Positions 8,410 to 16,726 are shown, counted from the first letter of the stretch. The stretch: 64,000 bases of DNA from JAASSS01 sp021767745 (GCA_034189165.1 JAXHVN010000050.1:124001-188000), one strand, 5' to 3'. Translations and numbers: made by a program. The notes: generated from the letters alone by a model not told the origin.

Positions 8410-9339
8410 ATGCCTCAAGCTCTTACACACGTTCATCGCTCGCTGCCAGGCGTTGCCTGGTCGCATCCCGTGGGCCCGGATCTGTTCCTGCGCGGCCGGG
8501 AATATATCCGCGGCGAGCGGCCCTTGCTGCATTTCGTGCACGGCAACGGCTTCTCCGGCATGACGTACTGGCCGCTGCTCGGGCGTCTGCACGAGCATTA
8601 CGATCTGTGCCTGCACGACACGCAGGGTCATGGCGACAGCGATAACGGCGCCCGCTTCCCCGGCTGGAATGCTACCGCCGATCGCATCGTCGAGTTCATC
8701 GGCCAGCGGCGTCCGCTCTGGGGCGAGCGTCCGGTGATCGGCGTCGGCCACAGCTTCGGCGGCATCGTCACTTTGCTGGCAGCCAGCCGCGCGCCGCAGT
8801 TGTTCGATGGCATCGTCCTGCTCGACCCCGTGCTGTTCCCGCCGCTGCTGGTGCCGGTGATGGCGGCAGCCTACTTCACCGGTCTCTCGCAGCTGAATCC
8901 GATGGTCATGCAGGCCAAGCGGCGCGGCTCGAGATGGGAGTCGCGCGATGCCGCCTGGTCCTACTTCTACCAGCGCGGCATTTTCCGCGGCTGGACCGAT
9001 GAGGCGCTCGCGGCCTACATCGATCATGCCTTGGCGCGACAGCCCGATGGCAGCCTGACGCTCAAGTGCCCGCCGTGGATGGAGGCGCAGATCTTCGCGA
9101 GCTTTCCGCGCCGGCTGTGGTCGAGCGTACGCCGTCTGCCGGTGCCGACGCGGATCCTGTTCGGGACCAACACCTATCCCTTCGTACGCCCCAGCGTGGA
9201 GCGTGCGGCGAAGCTCAACCCTGCCGTGCGCGTGCACGCCATGCCGGGAGGGCACTGCTTCATGCAGCAGGATCCCGAGCTCGCGGCGCGGGAGACAGCG
9301 CGGGCGTTGGCGCAGGTGCTGGAGGCGCCTGCCGGCTAG
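8410..9339 (+). CDS. Alpha/beta-hydrolase fold protein
   Basis: This 309-residue protein has the oxyanion-hole strand FVHGNGFSGMTYWPLL (about 42-57), the nucleophile elbow GVGHSFGG with Ser115, and a C-terminal histidine in MPGGHCFMQQDPE (His282). No signal peptide is visible, so it is probably cytoplasmic. The substrate cannot be read from sequence; homologues are annotated as general alpha/beta hydrolases. Its last 80 bases overlap the 3' end of the convergent MFS gene, so at least one of the two tails is under double coding constraint. Confidence 0.85.
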   Translation: MPQALTHVHRSLPGVAWSHPVGPDLFLRGREYIRGERPLLHFVHGNGFSGMTYWPLLGRLHEHYDLCLHDTQGHGDSDNGARFPGWNATADRIVEFIGQRRPLWGERPVIGVGHSFGGIVTLLAASRAPQLFDGIVLLDPVLFPPLLVPVMAAAYFTGLSQLNPMVMQAKRRGSRWESRDAAWSYFYQRGIFRGWTDEALAAYIDHALARQPDGSLTLKCPPWMEAQIFASFPRRLWSSVRRLPVPTRILFGTNTYPFVRPSVERAAKLNPAVRVHAMPGGHCFMQQDPELAARETARALAQVLEAPAG

Positions 9340-10522
9340 GGTTGCCCGGCTGCCGCGTCGTCCACCACAGCAAGGGTAGCGCGGCGAGTGCCGCCGCGGC
9401 GGCGACCGCGAAGGTCGGCCCGAGCCCCCACACGCCGGTCAGCGACCCCAGACCCAGCTGCGCGCCCATCACCCCCAGGTTGAACCCGGCCACGAACAAC
9501 GCCATGCCGCTGCCATGCTCGGTGTCGGCCAGCCGGTTGATCAGCAGCGTGTTCAGCGTCGGATAGGCGAGCGAATGGCCGAGGCCCAGCAGCACGCCGC
9601 ACAGGGCATACAGCCCCAGTCCCTGCACCGCGTACATCAGTAGCGCACTGGCGCCCATGGCCAGCAGCGAGGGCAGCAGCACCGCGCGGGGGGCCGCGGC
9701 GTCCGGCAGGTGGCCCAGACCGATCCGCATCCCGATGGAGGTGGCCGAGTAGGCGATCAGCAACACGCTGACCAGCTCGATTCCCCGCGCCAGCGCCCAG
9801 GGCTGCGAGAACACCAGCATCGTGCCGAAGGTGACGCCGCTGAGGCCGGCGCAGGCGACCAGCGGCCAGATGCCGTCGTCGGCGAGCAGTGCCAGCTGGC
9901 CGCGCGCGCCTCGGTGGGCGCCGGGCCTGATCGACACCGGCACGGGCCGGCTCCGCAGCGTCAGCCAGAGGGCGGCGAGGGCGAAGCCGCCGGCGACGAG
10001 AAAGGCCAGCGCATAGCTCCACCGGTGGGCGAGTACCTCCACCAGGCTCGGCGCAAGGCCATGGGTCGCGAGTGTGGAGATGCCGAACAGCGCCAGGGCG
10101 CGGCCCCGCTGCAGCGGGCGGACCAGGTCCACGGCACTGATCGAGGAGCAGACGAACCAGCAGCCGAAGGCGGCGCCCTGCAGCATGCGCAGGCCGAGCA
10201 GGCCGGGACCGGCCGTGTCGAGCGTCAGGAACAGCGGGCAGCTCAGTGTCAGCAGCGCACTGCCGGTCAGCAGGAAAGGGCGCCGGCCCCAGCGATCGGA
10301 GAGAGGGCCGACCAGCGGCAATACCAGCAGCGCGCTCGCCCCGAAGATCCCCATCGCCCAGCCGATCTGCTGACTGCTCGCCTGGAGCTCCAGCGCCAGG
10401 TACTTCGGCAGCAGATAGAAGCTGGCGTTGGCCATGAAGAAGCAGACGTTGGCCAGCAACAGCCGGCGGAAACGGGGATCGGCGAGCGGTGACCGCGCAG
10501 GGCGGCTGTCGGCAGCGGTCAT
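9260..10522 (-). CDS. MFS transporter, 12 membrane segments
   Basis: The 420-residue protein has an MFS architecture, with the cytoplasmic loop 2-3 motif GPLSDRWGRRPFLLTG (about 72-87) and a repeat of about six hydrophobic segments on each side of a central charged loop (about 195-205). It contains FFMANASFYLLPKYLALELQASSQQIGWAMG in segment 1-2. Substrate is unknown. The C-terminal 25 residues are Pro/Ala-rich and lie entirely in the region overlapping the convergent hydrolase gene, so the natural stop may be a recent extension. A nitroreductase gene is divergent 58 bases upstream. Confidence 0.85.
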   Translation of the reverse strand: MTAADSRPARSPLADPRFRRLLLANVCFFMANASFYLLPKYLALELQASSQQIGWAMGIFGASALLVLPLVGPLSDRWGRRPFLLTGSALLTLSCPLFLTLDTAGPGLLGLRMLQGAAFGCWFVCSSISAVDLVRPLQRGRALALFGISTLATHGLAPSLVEVLAHRWSYALAFLVAGGFALAALWLTLRSRPVPVSIRPGAHRGARGQLALLADDGIWPLVACAGLSGVTFGTMLVFSQPWALARGIELVSVLLIAYSATSIGMRIGLGHLPDAAAPRAVLLPSLLAMGASALLMYAVQGLGLYALCGVLLGLGHSLAYPTLNTLLINRLADTEHGSGMALFVAGFNLGVMGAQLGLGSLTGVWGLGPTFAVAAAAALAALPLLWWTTRQPGNPSRQAPPAPAPTPALSPAPRARDPAA

Positions 10523-10579
10523 GAGCGGCTACGCTTCGGGCGGACCGGCTGACGAGCCGCCGGCAAGGGAGGGAACGAG

Positions 10580-11245
10580 ATGGATATCGACACGGCATTA
10601 TCGCAGCGCTACAGCGCCCGCGCCTATCGGCAGACGGCCGTGCCGCCGGCGACGATCCGGCAGCTGCTGGCTCAGGCCCAGCAGGCGCCGTCCTGGTGCA
10701 ACACCCAGCCCTGGGAGCCGGTGGTGACGGCCACGCCGGCCGCGACCGACGCCTTCCGTCAGGCGCTTTGGGATCATGTTCAGGCGGGTGCGATGCCGCG
10801 GCCGGATGAGCCGTTTCCGGCGCGCTACGAGGCCGAGCACGACCGCCGTCGCAAGGACTGCGGCAAGGCGCTGTACGAAGCGATCGGCATCCCGCGGGCT
10901 GATCGTGCCGGCGCCCTGCGCCAGACCCTGCAGAACTTCCGGCTGTTCGAGGCCCCCCATGTGATGCTGGTCTTCTGCCGGCGCAGTCTGGGCTTCTATG
11001 GCGGCGTGGATTGCGGCGTCTATCTGCAGAGCTTCCTGCTGGCTGCCCAGGCAGCTGGCGTCGCCACGGTCGCGCAGGCGGCGCTGGCGAGCTATCCGGA
11101 GGTTGCCCGGCAGCACTTTGACGTGGCGGAGGATCGCCGGCTGCTGTTCGGCGTGTCGTTCGGCTTCGCCGACCCGGCTGCGCCGATCAACGGCTTCCGT
11201 ACCCAGCGGGCCGGTTTCGAACAGGCGGTGCGCTGGGTCGACTAG
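10580..11245 (+). CDS. Nitroreductase-family flavoprotein
   Basis: The 221-residue protein has the nitroreductase FMN-binding features: SQRYSARAYRQTAVPPATIRQLLAQAQQAPSWCNTQPWEPVV at the N-terminus (the RYSxRxF-like and SxxNxQPW phosphate/isoalloxazine motifs), GVYLQSFLLAAQAAGVATVAQAALASYP in the middle, and FGVSFGFADPAAPING near the C-terminus. Such enzymes use NAD(P)H to reduce nitro compounds, quinones or related acceptors. The physiological substrate is not readable. It is divergent from the MFS gene, which may share its promoter region. Confidence 0.9.
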   Translation: MDIDTALSQRYSARAYRQTAVPPATIRQLLAQAQQAPSWCNTQPWEPVVTATPAATDAFRQALWDHVQAGAMPRPDEPFPARYEAEHDRRRKDCGKALYEAIGIPRADRAGALRQTLQNFRLFEAPHVMLVFCRRSLGFYGGVDCGVYLQSFLLAAQAAGVATVAQAALASYPEVARQHFDVAEDRRLLFGVSFGFADPAAPINGFRTQRAGFEQAVRWVD

Positions 11246-11375
11246 GCCCGCCGGAACGGTTCGCCGCCCCGCGCCAGCGTCCCGTCGGCTCGTTCATCCC
11301 GCCCGTCCGTTTGGAATGGGCGCCGCGTCTTCGGTTGCCGATCTGGCGGATAGGGATCATCGCCAGGAGCGAGTC

Positions 11376-12041
11376 GTGCGACCTTTCCTGCTCATGCTTA
11401 TGCTGCTGTTTGGGCTGATGCCTGCCCATGCCGCGATCGATGACTATCCCGTGGTGCCCCAGGCGCCCGGTCAATGTCTGGCCACCAGCGCCTATCTGAT
11501 CCAGCAGCACTTCGCGACCCAACCCGGTGCGCCGGCCACGCTGTGTTTCGACGGCGAGCTGACCTGCCGCTTCGGCAGCCAGATCCCTCGCAACGACGTT
11601 ACCCAGTGGGTCGACAGCCTGCGCCTGCCGTACCGGCCTTCGCTCGGTGCCCTGGCCGGGCGTCTGCAGCAGGCGCGCACGCCCGAGGGACTGCCTGCGT
11701 TCGATCTCGCCCTGGTCGCCGAGGCCATCGTGGCACGTGCCTGGCAGGGCCAGCGTGAGCGCGGCTCCCGCCTTGCCGCGATCGATGCGCAACTCGAGCG
11801 GGACCGGCCGGTGCTGATCCACCTGGAGCGTCCGTGGCGTTTTGCGGGTCACTACGTCACCTTGATCGGCTTCGAGGACCAGCCGGCCGAGCGGATCTAT
11901 CGCTACGTGGACACGGCCGATGCCGACGCCGGCATCAAGACCGTGCCGGCACGGCAGCTGGCCGGCTCCCGTTTCTGGTACCGCGGTGCAGGCCTGCCGG
12001 CCCGCTGGAACGGGCGTTACCTCGCGGTGTGGGTGCCCTAG
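11376..12041 (+). CDS. Secreted papain-like (C39-like) cysteine protease-fold protein
   Basis: I chose the GTG at 11376 because AGGAG lies at 11365-11369 and because it creates a clean signal peptide (VRPFLLMLMLLFGLMPAHAA). The mature protein has a papain/C39-like arrangement: Gln33-Cys34 in PQAPGQCLATSAYLI, His159 in RFAGHYVTLIGF, and Asp179 in IYRYVDTAD. The Gln-Cys-His-Asp order and spacing suggest an active peptidase or transferase in the periplasm. Family membership is inferred from motifs. Its TAG stop overlaps, through the palindrome CTAG, the stop of the convergent Ntn hydrolase gene. Confidence 0.7.
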   Translation: MRPFLLMLMLLFGLMPAHAAIDDYPVVPQAPGQCLATSAYLIQQHFATQPGAPATLCFDGELTCRFGSQIPRNDVTQWVDSLRLPYRPSLGALAGRLQQARTPEGLPAFDLALVAEAIVARAWQGQRERGSRLAAIDAQLERDRPVLIHLERPWRFAGHYVTLIGFEDQPAERIYRYVDTADADAGIKTVPARQLAGSRFWYRGAGLPARWNGRYLAVWVP

Positions 12042-13513
12042 TCTGAGACGCCCGCCTCGGCCAGACGCAGCTCGATGACCCGCCGCAGCGCCGCTCGCTC
12101 CAGCGGTAGCTGCTTGGGCAGATAGCGGGCGTTGACCTCGATGGCGATCCGCAGGGCGTCGTACACCTCCTGGCGCTGCGCCACGGTGCGGGCGAGCCAG
12201 CGTGCATTGACGTAGGCCAGCCGGCCGGCGAAGTAGAAGGCTGCTGCGGAAGCGCCAACTGCCGTGGCGACCGGCCCGTAGTCGCTCAGCGGGAGGGGGT
12301 CGATGGCGTAGCGCTGGAAGGCATAGTCCGCCCCCGCCTCGGCGATGGCGGCCAGGGCCGCCGGATCCAGCTCACCGTCCGTCTGCAGGCGCTGCACGGC
12401 GGCCCGGGTTTCCTCCGCCAGCACGGTTTCGATCGGCGTCGCCAGCGCCTGGGCGCGCTCCATCGCCGGCCGGTTGATGTGCGTATCCATCAATGGGCTG
12501 GCGACCAGTCCGTTGATGCCGCCGTTGTTGTCGTAGGCACCGAACTCCTTGAACACGATCGCCAGATTGAGCGGCGAGGCGCCGCCGCGGCGCAGTGCCA
12601 GCTTCTGTGGTATCGCATGGGCTGCCGGGAAGATCGGGGCATAGACGCCCATCGAGGGCTCGCCGGGGTTGGCCCACAGGGTGGTGAGTCGCGGGTCCTC
12701 ACCCGGTGCCACGCCGGTGATCACCACGCCGGCGGTGGTCTGGGCCCGGCTGATGCACAGGTTGGTCGGGAAGCGCTCGGGCGGTGAGGCAAGATCGTCG
12801 CCGCAGACATCCTTGGTGACGGTCTGCATCACGTTCAGCGGCGTCAGCGCGCCGGCCTCCCCCAGTTCGGTCAGCAGTGCGGCGGCGCGATCCCGCCGCT
12901 CCACACCGGGGTTGTCGATATAGCGGTTGAAGTTGGTGTGATTGGCGAAGCCGCCCGGCGCGATGTTCGCGTCGTGCACCGTGTACCGGACTGGCGCGCC
13001 GATGCCGCTCTGGGCCTCGATCATGATTGCGCCGCCGTGCGCATCCATGGCTACGAAGTTCGAGCTGATGACGTCGGTCGAGTTCGGGCGGTCGTTCCAA
13101 TGCGCCAGCAGCCCCTCGAAGCAGGCGACGTCGGTACATTCGAACAGGGCGCGCTTCATGAGCGCGACATCCTGATTGACGAACTCCTCGACGGTGGTGT
13201 CGGCATAGACGCTGGCGTTCAGGACGGCGAAGCCGGCCTCGTTCACACCCCCAGAGCAGATGTGGGTGCGCGTCGGCAGGAAGATCTCCTCCAGACACAC
13301 GTGGCCGCCCACCGTATCCACCGCTCCCGGATACCATTCCAGGCCTTGGAAGAAGCTGTTGGAATCGTCGCGGTTCTTCCACAGGATCGGGCGCCCATCG
13401 GCGCTGGCCAGGCCGCTGACGATCGCGACGTCGCAGGCCAGGGCGGGGAGGGCAGTGAGTAGCATCGCCGGCAACAGGCCGAACAGCGGCCGCCGGAAGT
13501 GGACGGGGCTCAT
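12038..13513 (-). CDS. Secreted Ntn-hydrolase (C45/penicillin acylase-like amidase)
   Basis: The 491-residue precursor has a signal peptide whose cleavage after ALPALA would expose Cys27 as the N-terminal residue of CDVAIVSGLASADGRPILWKNRDDSN. N-terminal Cys followed by a strand, then ADGRP-LWKNRD, is the pattern of C45/acyl-CoA:6-APA acyltransferase-like Ntn hydrolases, which cleave linear amides. Further family-like segments are GGVNEAGFAVLNASV and FVAMDAHGGAIMIEAQ. Here signal peptidase rather than autoproteolysis could make the catalytic N-terminus, which is inference. It is the last gene of a tight operon (overlap ATGA with the gene before it), so it probably processes what that operon makes. 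The substrate is unknown. Confidence 0.72.
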   Translation of the reverse strand: MSPVHFRRPLFGLLPAMLLTALPALACDVAIVSGLASADGRPILWKNRDDSNSFFQGLEWYPGAVDTVGGHVCLEEIFLPTRTHICSGGVNEAGFAVLNASVYADTTVEEFVNQDVALMKRALFECTDVACFEGLLAHWNDRPNSTDVISSNFVAMDAHGGAIMIEAQSGIGAPVRYTVHDANIAPGGFANHTNFNRYIDNPGVERRDRAAALLTELGEAGALTPLNVMQTVTKDVCGDDLASPPERFPTNLCISRAQTTAGVVITGVAPGEDPRLTTLWANPGEPSMGVYAPIFPAAHAIPQKLALRRGGASPLNLAIVFKEFGAYDNNGGINGLVASPLMDTHINRPAMERAQALATPIETVLAEETRAAVQRLQTDGELDPAALAAIAEAGADYAFQRYAIDPLPLSDYGPVATAVGASAAAFYFAGRLAYVNARWLARTVAQRQEVYDALRIAIEVNARYLPKQLPLERAALRRVIELRLAEAGVSD

Positions 13514-14436
13514 GATCGTGATCCTCGTGGAGTCGTGGTGACCTGCCGCAGGATCGGTCGCCGGCAGGCCAGCGGCCAGAGCCCGAGGGGCAGGCGTCCG
13601 ATGATGATGGTGGCGCTATAGCACACGCTGAAGGCCAGCAGCGTTGCCGGCTCCCCGTACGGGGCGAACAGCAACAGCACGCCGGCCTGCAGCGTGCCAA
13701 GTCCGGCCGCCGTGACCGGCAGGTTGATGATGATGAACAGCAGCGGGACCAGGCACAGCAGATCCGCGAAGGGCACCTGCAGCCCGAACGCGGGCATGGC
13801 CAGGTAGAAGAACAGCACGAATGTCAGAAAGTACAACGAGCGATCCGCAATGGTGGCCAGCCAGGCACCGATGCGTGCGACGGCGAACACTTCGAGCCAC
13901 CGCGCAAGCGCCGGCCGCCACGCCAGCCGCCGTATCAGCGGCACACCCAGCAGCGCGCCGCCGAGGATCGCCCCAGCCGTGACGAGCGCGTAGCCGCGCG
14001 CCTCACCCTGCACGAAGGTGGCACCCGCGCCGGCCAGCAGCCCCAGGGCCAGCATTTCGGCCATCATGAAAAACAGCAGCAGACCGGCAGCGCGCGGCGC
14101 CGGCACCCCCCGGCGATTGCGCAGGTACAGCCCGATCGCGCCCACGCCCAAGGCGTAGTTCACGATCATGAGCAGATAGGTGTAGCCGCGCACGGCCAGC
14201 AGTTCGGGGAACGGGGCGTGAACCTGGAAACGCCGGAACACCCGCTGCAGGTTGTGCGTCTCCAGCAGGTACCACACCAGCAGGAACAGGATGGCGAGCG
14301 GGATGTAGCGCCCCAGCGCCGCCTGCTGCAGGGCCCCGGCCACGGCGGCTGGATCGATGGCTGCGACCAGCGCCGCGACGATCAGGCCGCCGAGCAGCCA
14401 GGGCAGGCTGCGCGCCAGGACGGGGGGCAGGTTCAT
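13510..14436 (-). CDS. Flippase-like membrane protein (lysylphosphatidylglycerol synthase TM region family)
   Basis: The 308-residue protein has about eight hydrophobic segments and resembles the LPG-synthase transmembrane (YbhN/UPF0104, flippase-like) family. The most telling segment is IINLPVTAAGLGTLQAGVLLLF near the C-terminus, which matches the PxSxxGLGxxE-like motif of that family. There is no soluble synthase domain, so a flippase or membrane-transfer role is more likely than lipid aminoacylation. It overlaps both neighbours by four bases (ATGA type), indicating coupled translation in the operon. Confidence 0.7.
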   Translation of the reverse strand: MNLPPVLARSLPWLLGGLIVAALVAAIDPAAVAGALQQAALGRYIPLAILFLLVWYLLETHNLQRVFRRFQVHAPFPELLAVRGYTYLLMIVNYALGVGAIGLYLRNRRGVPAPRAAGLLLFFMMAEMLALGLLAGAGATFVQGEARGYALVTAGAILGGALLGVPLIRRLAWRPALARWLEVFAVARIGAWLATIADRSLYFLTFVLFFYLAMPAFGLQVPFADLLCLVPLLFIIINLPVTAAGLGTLQAGVLLLFAPYGEPATLLAFSVCYSATIIIGRLPLGLWPLACRRPILRQVTTTPRGSRS

Positions 14437-15740
14437 GCTGCGCGCTGAGGAGCGCTGACGCGCGATTCAATCGCCTTGCGCTTGATGCGGGCCGGGCCGT
14501 CGATCGCCTCGACCCGCACCAGATCGATCGCCACCGGTTCGGCGATGACCCGGGTCAGCGCCTCGACCAGGGCCGTGCCACGGGCGGGGTCGTAACGGGG
14601 GCCGGGCACCAGCTCGATCCGTGCCTGGCCGAGGGCGGTCTGCACGAAGCGGAATTCGTCGATCAGCCCCGGATCGCTCTTGATGAATAGGGTGAAGGTG
14701 TTCAGCAGCTTCAGGGGCGACAGGCGCGTGCCGTCCTGCAGGATATAGGCATCGTCGCAACGGCCCTCGAAGCTTTCCAGCTGCGGCAAGCCACGGCCGC
14801 AGGCGCAGCGCGTCTCGACTGCGGGGCGGCGGCCGAAGTCACCGATGCGATAGCGAATGAAGGGCATGACCGGGCTGCGCAGCGTGGTCAGCACGATCTC
14901 GCCGATCTCGCCCGGCGCCGTCGGCTGGCCGTGCTCGTCGAGCACCTCGACCCAGACGTTGTCGGTGAACAGGTGATAGCTGCCGGCCCGACATTGGGAG
15001 GCGACCATCCAGGTCTCCTCGGTCGAATACTCGTCGTAAACCGGACAGCCGAAGCGCTCGGCGATGTAGGCGCGCTCGGCCGGTGTGGACAGCTCGGAAT
15101 TCACCGAGATGAACTTCAGCGGCAATCGCCTGCAGTCCGCCGGCGTTACCAGCCGGGCCAGCTCGAGGATGATCGAGGCGTAGCCGATCAGCACGTTCGG
15201 CCGAAAGCTCATCAGCCGGCGCAGTTGTTCCTGCGCCGGCAGGATCGAGGGTACGTGCAGCACCGGGCTGAAGCGCCCGAGGTCCGGCAACGGGATCGGC
15301 GAGTACTTGATGTACGCACCGCGATACCAGGGCCGCAGGCCCGCCATGGTGTAGACGCGCAGGCTGGTTGCCAGATAGAAGGCGAAGGTCTCCGGCGAGA
15401 AGGCGAAGCGGGTGGCCTTGCCCGTGGATCCGGTCGTCGCCGACTGGACGCACTGCGTCAGTTCGACGCCGTCGGCCAGCAGCCTGTGCGGGTACTGGTC
15501 CTGTACCTGCGCCTTGGTCAGGAAGGGCAGCCGGTGCAGGTCGTCCAGACCGCGAAATGCTTGCGCATCGACGCCATGGTCGGCGAAGTGGTCGCGATAG
15601 AACGCGATCCGGTCAGAGGCGTCGCGTACGACCGCACGCAGCCGTGCATCCACCCAGGCTCGCTGTCGCTCCGGCGACCAGCGGGCCTGACGATGGGTGT
15701 CGACGATGGCGCGCAGGAGGGCGGCGGGGGCGAGTGCCAC
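14433..15740 (-). CDS. PaaK-like adenylate-forming enzyme (phenylacetate-CoA ligase family)
   Basis: The 435-residue protein shows the adenylate-forming P-loop SATTGSTGKATRFAFSPE, a tyrosine/glutamate A5-type motif YDEYSTEETWM, and PFIRYRIGDFGRRP, the conserved YRTGD-like motif that binds ribose. The C-terminal subdomain ends ARIKRKAIES, where the lysine of the A10-like motif is expected. A cysteine pair CACGRGLPQLE, seen in PaaK relatives, is present. It should activate a carboxylic acid as an acyl-adenylate. The acid is unknown. It begins two bases after the GNAT gene. Confidence 0.8.
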   Translation of the reverse strand: MALAPAALLRAIVDTHRQARWSPERQRAWVDARLRAVVRDASDRIAFYRDHFADHGVDAQAFRGLDDLHRLPFLTKAQVQDQYPHRLLADGVELTQCVQSATTGSTGKATRFAFSPETFAFYLATSLRVYTMAGLRPWYRGAYIKYSPIPLPDLGRFSPVLHVPSILPAQEQLRRLMSFRPNVLIGYASIILELARLVTPADCRRLPLKFISVNSELSTPAERAYIAERFGCPVYDEYSTEETWMVASQCRAGSYHLFTDNVWVEVLDEHGQPTAPGEIGEIVLTTLRSPVMPFIRYRIGDFGRRPAVETRCACGRGLPQLESFEGRCDDAYILQDGTRLSPLKLLNTFTLFIKSDPGLIDEFRFVQTALGQARIELVPGPRYDPARGTALVEALTRVIAEPVAIDLVRVEAIDGPARIKRKAIESRVSAPQRAA

Positions 15741-15741
15741 G

Positions 15742-16569
15742 TTAGAGGGCGGCGCGCCGGGGGGACAGGTCGACCCGTGCTATCTGCTCCGGAGTGCACC
15801 ATTGACGCAGCATCATGGTGGCGAACGGGGCTATGCCGGCCAGTTTGACGTCGCAGACGAACAGCAGGCTGTCCCCCCGCGTGTTGTAGTCGAATTCAGC
15901 CGGCAGCAGCGCGTCGATGGCAGGAAAGTCCTTGCGGTCTCTCGCCTGCTTGGTGCAGCCGGGGAAGGCGCCGGCGACGAACCAGGGCGCCCCGGCCGTC
16001 AGGGGTCGGTAGCCGAAGCGCTCCAGATAGCTGTAGGCTACCGGCGCCAGGGCCTCCTGCGTCCCGAAGCTGTTGGGGGATAGCGCGCTACGGTAGCGCC
16101 AGAGCATGTCCATCAGTACCGGACTGCAGGTCAGCACCACGCCATAGGCTTGGTGCAGCCCCAGCCGGGACAACAGCGCCACTAGGCCCTGGATGGCCAG
16201 CCACCCCGCCCTGGAGGACAAACCTGCGCCGCGATGATCCGGGTGCACCATCGCTTCCTCGCCGACCACCACTGCCCGCCCGTCCTGTTGCCAGACGGTC
16301 AGCGCAATGAAGGCGGCAGCGGTGTCATCCGCTTCACAGATGGCGTAGAGCAGAAAGCTGCACTTGCCGACGTATTCGGCGAAGTCACTCTGCGGATTCC
16401 ACGCCGCCGTCTCCATGCTGGCACAGCGCTGCACGGCAGGGTGCGCGGCCGGATCGGCGATCGTGGCGAGATCGAGGACGTGGTAGGCATAGCCACCCGC
16501 GCTGATCAGCAATTCGGCATCTGGGTCGGCCGTGGACTCCTGGGCCGAAGTTCGGACACTGAGTGACAT
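15742..16569 (-). CDS. GNAT-fold N-acyltransferase
   Basis: I chose the ATG at 16569 (MSLSVRTSAQ) because the upstream in-frame sequence is proline-rich junk that includes the promoter-like region; this gives 275 residues. The acyl-CoA binding motif of GNAT proteins is visible as GEEAMVHPDHRGAGLSSRAG (about 112-131), preceded by a strand AAAFIALTVWQQDGRAVV. The C-terminal half is longer than in minimal GNATs and unrecognised. As the first gene of the operon with an acyl-activating enzyme, a flippase-like protein and an amidase, it probably forms an amide bond that the operon later uses. That is inference. Confidence 0.62.
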   Translation of the reverse strand: MSLSVRTSAQESTADPDAELLISAGGYAYHVLDLATIADPAAHPAVQRCASMETAAWNPQSDFAEYVGKCSFLLYAICEADDTAAAFIALTVWQQDGRAVVVGEEAMVHPDHRGAGLSSRAGWLAIQGLVALLSRLGLHQAYGVVLTCSPVLMDMLWRYRSALSPNSFGTQEALAPVAYSYLERFGYRPLTAGAPWFVAGAFPGCTKQARDRKDFPAIDALLPAEFDYNTRGDSLLFVCDVKLAGIAPFATMMLRQWCTPEQIARVDLSPRRAAL

Positions 16570-16630
16570 CCTTGTTCCTGGCGTTGATGGCGGTGGGGGC
16601 GGGGGAGTTGGACGGCTACTTTGCCAAGCA

Positions 16631-16654
16631 AGTATAGCGTTGTTGTGACAACGC
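16631..16654 (-). promoter_or_regulatory. -10 box with 18-bp inverted repeat upstream of the GNAT operon
   Basis: On the minus strand TATACT (16636-16631) looks like a -10 box. Immediately upstream of it lies an 18-bp inverted repeat, 16637-16654, with seven-base arms GCGTTGT and ACAACGC around TGTG. A regulator bound there would cover the -10/-35 spacer. No convincing -35 hexamer is seen, which fits an activator-dependent or weak promoter. The leader to the ATG would be about 55 nt. Confidence 0.45.
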
Positions 16655-16726
16655 AAGCTGTGTGTCGTTCGCGCCCGGCATAACTCAGTGACTGCATGGG
16701 GGCGGTGGCAAGCATCCGGGTCCAAG

